Source of the DNA: Ralstonia sp. UNC404CL21Col
GTDB taxonomy: Bacteria; Pseudomonadota; Gammaproteobacteria; Burkholderiales; Burkholderiaceae
Length of the DNA stretch: 64,000 bases
NCBI RefSeq assembly: GCF_000620465.1
Contig: NZ_JIBE01000004.1
Location: forward strand, 1,426,001 to 1,490,000
Reading direction: 5' to 3'
In this document: positions 60,017-64,000 of the stretch, piece after piece
Layout of the letters: each line of letters starts with the position of its first letter
Numbering within the stretch: the first letter of the stretch is position 1
Position numbers and translations under genes: made by a program
Notes under the pieces: model-generated
Database searches by the model: none
The model's input: only the letters and a program-made list of their open reading frames with translations
What the model was told of the DNA's origin: nothing

Positions 60017-62628
60017 AGCAGTGGCAGCGGCTTCGATGTCTTGCGTGGCCGGCGCGCGGGGCGGGTGGATTTGCCCGCAGTGTCGGGCGATTCAGTCAGG
60101 CGCAGGGCGGCCTGGACCTCCGTCTCGATCTCCGGCCGTGTCGCGGCATCCGGATCGGTAGGTTCTGGGCCAGCGGCGCGCTCGGCTTCGGCGAGCATGC
60201 GTGCGATCCGATCAGCGAGTTTCTCCGTCGAAAGCTGCTCGCGAAACCGCTCCACCATCAACGGAAAACCGAACGGCGAAGGCCGCTTCAATGCGCAGAG
60301 CTGGAGCTGCAAGCCGCGCATGCGGATCAGAGCGGCTTCGATGCGGTCGAGGTCCAGCTCCTGGCGCAGCACTTCGGTTTCTGCCTGCGAGAGAAGCAGG
60401 TTGCCGGGGTCGTGGCGCCGGAAGACTTCATAGAACAGGCCGGACGATGCCTGCAACTGCCGCGCGCTCTTGTGCGCGCCGGGGTAACCCTGAAACACCA
60501 GCCCCGACACGCGGGCGATCTCGCGAAAGCGGCGCTGAGCCAGTTCTCCGGCGTTGAGGCTGGCCAGCACATCCTGCATCAGCGTGTGAGTGGCAAAGAG
60601 TTCGCCGCTGGCCAGCAGCGCCGGCCAGTCGATGGGCGTGGCCGACAGCAGTTCGAGGCCGTAGTCGTTGAACGCCAGTGAGAACGTCGCCGGCGTGCGA
60701 TTGGCTGCGCGCCAGCCAAGCAGGCTCGCGAGCCCCAGGTGCGCATGCCGCCCGGCAAACGGGTACAGAAACAGATGCCAGCCCTCGCGCGACTGCAGCG
60801 TCTCGGCCACCAGCGTGGCCGTGGTGGGCAGCGCAGACCAGCGCGCCTGCAACTCCAGCAAGGGGCGCGCGGCCTGCATTTCGGGGCTGTCGAAGCGGGC
60901 GTGTGCTGCCGCATCAAGCTGCGCCACCACCGCGTGCGCCAGCTCGGTGGAAAGCGGCATGCGACCGCCGTTCCAGCGCGGCACGGCGGCGCGTTTGCCG
61001 GTGGCTCGCCGCACATAGGCGGTCATGTCCTGCACGCGCACCAGCTCCAGCAGGCGGCCTGCAAACAGGAAATTGTCACCGGGGTGCAGCCGCGCAATGA
61101 AACCTTCTTCAATCGACCCCAGCGCGCCGCCGCCGGATGCGTGCCACCAGCGCACGGTCATCGTTGCATCGCTGACGATGGTGCCGATGCTCATGCGGTG
61201 TCGCCGCGCAAGACGCGCGTCTGGCACGCGCCAGACGCCGTGTTCGTCGGGCACCACGCGATGGTAGTCGGGATACGCCGTGAGCGAGTGGCCGCCCTGC
61301 CGTACGAAGTCCAGCGCCCATTGCCATTCGTCGTCGCGCAAGTCGCGGTAGGCCCAGGCGCGGCGCACTTCCTCCAACAGCGCGTTGGGCACGAAACCAC
61401 CGCCCAGCGCCACCGTCACCAGATGCTGCACCAGCACGTCCAGCGGCTTGTGCGGCGAGGTGCGGGCCTCCACCTGGCCCGACATGGCTGCTGCGCGGGC
61501 GGCCGCGCCTTCCACGAGTTCAAGGCTGTGCGTCGGCACCACCGTTACGCGAGACGGGCGGCCGGGCGCGTGGCCAGATCGCCCAGCGCGCTGCAACAGC
61601 CGCGCCACGCCCTTGGGCGAGCCGATCTGCAGTACGCGTTCCACCGGCAGAAAGTCGACACCGAGATCGAGGCTGGACGTGCAGAACACGGCCTTGAGCA
61701 GGCCCTGCTTGAGGCCGGTCTCGACCCAGTCGCGCGTTGCGCGATCCAGCGAGCCGTGATGCAACGCAATCAGCCCCGCCCATTCCGGCCGCGCGTTGAT
61801 GACGGCCTGATACCACAGCTCCGCTTGCGACCGCGTGTTGAGAAACACCAGCGCGGTGCGGGCGCTTTCCAGCTCTTCCAGCACATGCGGCAGCATCGCC
61901 ATGCCCAGATGCCCGGCCCACGGAAACCGGCCTACGCCGTCGGGGAGCAGCGTATCGATCTCCATGCGCTTGGGCAGGTGGCCCTGCACCAGCGTGCCGG
62001 GGGCGGGCGTTCCTGCATCGCCCAGCGCGTCCATGGCTTCCGCCAGGTTGCCCAGCGTGGCGGACAACCCCCACACGATCAGGTCCGGCGACCACGTGCG
62101 CAGCCGGGCCAGCGCCAACTGCACCTGCACGCCACGCTTGTTGCCGACGAGTTCATGCCATTCATCCACGACCACCACGTGCACCGAGCCCAGGGCCTCG
62201 CGTGCATCGGCGCGTGCAAGCAGCAACGACAGGCTTTCGGGTGTGGTCACCAGGGCGGTGGGCAAGCGGCGTGATTGCGCGGCGCGTTCGGCGCTGCCGG
62301 TGTCGCCGGTGCGCAAGCCGAGCGTCCAGTGCGGCGCCAGTGCCTGTGCCGCTTCGGTCAATGCGCGCGTGGTGTCGGCCGCCAGCGCGCGCATGGGCGT
62401 GAGCCACAGCACCGACAACGGCGGTGCGTTGCCACGCCCGCGCACCTGCGCCAACCGCTGCAACGCCCCGAGCCAGACTGCATAGGTTTTCCCCGCGCCT
62501 GTGGTGGCATGCAGCAGGCCCGATTCGCCGCGCGCCATGGCCGACCACACGGTGCGCTGGAACGGCATGGGAGTCCAGCCACGCGCAGCAAACCAAGCAT
62601 CAAGATCGGGCAGTACAGGTTCGTTCAT
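60013..62628 (-). CDS. Ligase-associated DEXH-box DNA helicase (Lhr-like)
   Basis: An 871-residue superfamily-2 helicase. Walker A is [10 protein letters not shown], motif [10 protein letters not shown] (DEWH instead of DEVH), GLSATLGN motif III and [11 protein letters not shown] motif VI. The large C-terminal part is Lhr-specific. It overlaps its neighbours by 4 bp on both sides. Ligase-associated Lhr proteins unwind DNA during repair. The 30 last residues are Lys/Arg/Pro-rich. Confidence 0.93.
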   Translation of the reverse strand: MNEPVLPDLDAWFAARGWTPMPFQRTVWSAMARGESGLLHATTGAGKTYAVWLGALQRLAQVRGRGNAPPLSVLWLTPMRALAADTTRALTEAAQALAPHWTLGLRTGDTGSAERAAQSRRLPTALVTTPESLSLLLARADAREALGSVHVVVVDEWHELVGNKRGVQVQLALARLRTWSPDLIVWGLSATLGNLAEAMDALGDAGTPAPGTLVQGHLPKRMEIDTLLPDGVGRFPWAGHLGMAMLPHVLEELESARTALVFLNTRSQAELWYQAVINARPEWAGLIALHHGSLDRATRDWVETGLKQGLLKAVFCTSSLDLGVDFLPVERVLQIGSPKGVARLLQRAGRSGHAPGRPSRVTVVPTHSLELVEGAAARAAAMSGQVEARTSPHKPLDVLVQHLVTVALGGGFVPNALLEEVRRAWAYRDLRDDEWQWALDFVRQGGHSLTAYPDYHRVVPDEHGVWRVPDARLARRHRMSIGTIVSDATMTVRWWHASGGGALGSIEEGFIARLHPGDNFLFAGRLLELVRVQDMTAYVRRATGKRAAVPRWNGGRMPLSTELAHAVVAQLDAAAHARFDSPEMQAARPLLELQARWSALPTTATLVAETLQSREGWHLFLYPFAGRHAHLGLASLLGWRAANRTPATFSLAFNDYGLELLSATPIDWPALLASGELFATHTLMQDVLASLNAGELAQRRFREIARVSGLVFQGYPGAHKSARQLQASSGLFYEVFRRHDPGNLLLSQAETEVLRQELDLDRIEAALIRMRGLQLQLCALKRPSPFGFPLMVERFREQLSTEKLADRIARMLAEAERAAGPEPTDPDAATRPEIETEVQAALRLTESPDTAGKSTRPARRPRKTSKPLPLL

Positions 62629-64000
62629 GACGGCGGTAGCAGGCCTTCCAGCGTCTGCAGCGTATCGGCCTCTGCGACTGGCTTGTCGTGTCGCCAGCGC
62701 AGCATACGCGGAAACCGCACCGCGATGCCGCTCTTGTGCCGAGGGCTGCGCGCAATGCCTTCAAAGCCCAGTTCGAACACCAGCGTCGGCGCCACGCTGC
62801 GCACGGGGCCGAAGCTCTCCACCGTCGTCTTGCGGATGAGCGCGTCGACCTGGCGGATCTCTGCGTCGCTCAGGCCGGAGTACGCTTTGGCAAACGGCAC
62901 CAGCTTGCGCTCGGGTACATCCGGCGGCGCATCCCACACGGCAAAGGTGTAGTCGGTATACAGGCTCGCGCGCCGGCCGTGGCCGCGCTGTGCATAGATG
63001 AGGACGGCGTCCACAGAGAACGGATCGATCTTCCACTTCCACCACACGCCCACGTCCTTGGTGCGGCCCACGCCGTAGCGCGCGTCGCGCCGCTTGAGCA
63101 TCAGCCCCTCCACGCCAAGCTCGCGGGACGCCTCACGCTGCTGGGCAAGATGCTGCCAGTCGTCGCCTTCCAGCAGCGGAGACAGCTCCAGCGCCGGATG
63201 GATGCAATCGGCAATCACGCGTTCGAGTTGCGCGCGCCGTTCGCTCTGCGGGTGCTCGCGCAGATCCTGCCCCTGCCATTCCAGCAGGTCATACGCCAGC
63301 AGCACGGCCGGCGCCTCGCGCAGCACGCGCGCGTTCAGCGTCTTGCGGCCGATGCGTTGCTGAAGCAGGGCAAACGGCTGCACGCGGCCCGCCTGCCAGA
63401 CTACGATCTCGCCGTCGAGCACGGTGCCTGGCGGCAGTACCTCCGCCATGGCGGACAGTTCGGGAAAGCGATCGGTGATGAGTTCCTCGCCGCGCGACCA
63501 CAGCCATGCGCTGTCGGCGCGACGCACGAGCTGCGCGCGGATGCCATCCCACTTCCATTCGATTTGCCATTCAGCGGGCGTGCCGAGCAGGGTGTCGAAG
63601 GCTTCCACGTCAGCCTGCAGCGGGTGCGCGAGAAAGAACGGATACGGGTGTCCGGTATCGAGCGCGTGGCCATCGACGCTGGCATCGGCCAGCAGCGCGC
63701 GATAGCGCTCGGCGGTGGGCGCCTGTCCGATGTCGGTATAGCCCATCAGCCGTTGCGCCACGTGCTTGGGGTCGGTGCCGCCCATCTCCGCCAGCGCGCG
63801 CGTGACCAGCAGTTTTGACACCCCCACGCGAAACGCCCCCGTGATCAGCTTCATCAACACCAGCCGCGCATGCAGCGGGAGCCCACGGCACAGCTCCGCC
63901 AGGCGCGGCAGCACCGCTTCGGGCGGCTGCCCGCGCAACGGCAGCAAGCGGGCTTCCATCCATTCGGCCAGGCTGGCGTCGTCTGCGTGATCTGCATCGG
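62625..64000 (-). CDS. ATP-dependent DNA ligase, ligase-associated repair operon (start beyond window)
   Basis: At least 458 residues are visible; the frame is still open at the window end. The nucleotidyl-acceptor Lys is in [12 protein letters not shown], followed by the adenylation motifs [18 protein letters not shown] and [16 protein letters not shown], and a C-terminal OB fold ([22 protein letters not shown]). The N-terminal DNA-binding domain ([19 protein letters not shown]) is partly cut. It seals nicks with ATP, unlike the essential NAD ligase. It overlaps the helicase start by 4 bp. The family's exonuclease gene would be expected just upstream, outside the window. Confidence 0.93.
   Translation of the reverse strand, partial: DADHADDASLAEWMEARLLPLRGQPPEAVLPRLAELCRGLPLHARLVLMKLITGAFRVGVSKLLVTRALAEMGGTDPKHVAQRLMGYTDIGQAPTAERYRALLADASVDGHALDTGHPYPFFLAHPLQADVEAFDTLLGTPAEWQIEWKWDGIRAQLVRRADSAWLWSRGEELITDRFPELSAMAEVLPPGTVLDGEIVVWQAGRVQPFALLQQRIGRKTLNARVLREAPAVLLAYDLLEWQGQDLREHPQSERRAQLERVIADCIHPALELSPLLEGDDWQHLAQQREASRELGVEGLMLKRRDARYGVGRTKDVGVWWKWKIDPFSVDAVLIYAQRGHGRRASLYTDYTFAVWDAPPDVPERKLVPFAKAYSGLSDAEIRQVDALIRKTTVESFGPVRSVAPTLVFELGFEGIARSPRHKSGIAVRFPRMLRWRHDKPVAEADTLQTLEGLLPPS

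Noticed and set aside
1-64000. tRNA, rRNA, CRISPR, insertion sequences, prophage attachment sites
   Set aside because: No tRNA-like cloverleaf, no repeat-spacer array, no transposase or integrase was found, and there is no clear foreign block.

Overview
The window is GC-rich DNA with dense, short-spaced genes. It looks like a chromosome or chromid segment of a beta-proteobacterium of the Burkholderiales, most likely Ralstonia. The main reasons are the DUF3348-DUF802-OmpA-DUF2894 block, a HU protein with a Lys/Ala-rich tail, a Czc-type RND pump and the overall gene style. The genus is inferred from gene families, not from a search. I see no rRNA, tRNA, IS element or CRISPR array. Many long antisense open frames are GC-driven shadows and were left out.

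Layout. 1-4 kb: the end of a DUF2334 gene and a glycosidase-like gene, then a GGDEF protein and an MscS channel on the minus strand. 4.1-8.4 kb: an Nramp transporter divergent from an OmpR/histidine-kinase pair with a small anchored protein. 8.4-10.7 kb: an NAD(P)H-binding reductase and an Rrf2 regulator, each preceded by the same 27-bp dyad, then an azoreductase and an SMR exporter. 11-31 kb: a catabolic and uptake region with two HAD hydrolases, an M20 amidohydrolase, two FAD amine oxidoreductases, a bicupin, an Lrp regulator, a class III aminotransferase, a hydroxyacid dehydrogenase, two aldehyde dehydrogenases, a complete peptide-type ABC importer and a tartrate-type dehydrogenase, closed by an HxlR regulator. 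Together these suggest import and oxidation of an unidentified amine or amino-acid derivative.

31-38 kb: a heavy-metal RND efflux operon (unknown lead protein, outer-membrane factor, lipoprotein adaptor, pump, PII-like protein) whose last four genes overlap by 4 bp each. 38-47.6 kb: a secreted M1 aminopeptidase, a diguanylate cyclase with duplicated sensor domains, an isochorismatase-type hydrolase with a LysR regulator, two methyltransferases and a flavoprotein. 47.9-52.3 kb: four compact genes DUF3348, DUF802, OmpA and DUF2894. The middle pair has the architecture of a MotAB/ZorAB-type ion-driven motor, and this is the most interesting locus of the window. It ends at a strong bidirectional terminator shared with the HU-like gene.

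52.4-59.3 kb: HU-like protein, DUF2252, NmrA-type reductase, a second Nramp divergent from a manganese catalase (a plausible manganese/oxidative-stress module), two tiny coupled genes and a zinc alcohol dehydrogenase. 59.3-64 kb: the known ligase-associated repair cassette (PdeM phosphoesterase, Lhr-type helicase, ATP-dependent DNA ligase), with the ligase start cut off by the window edge.
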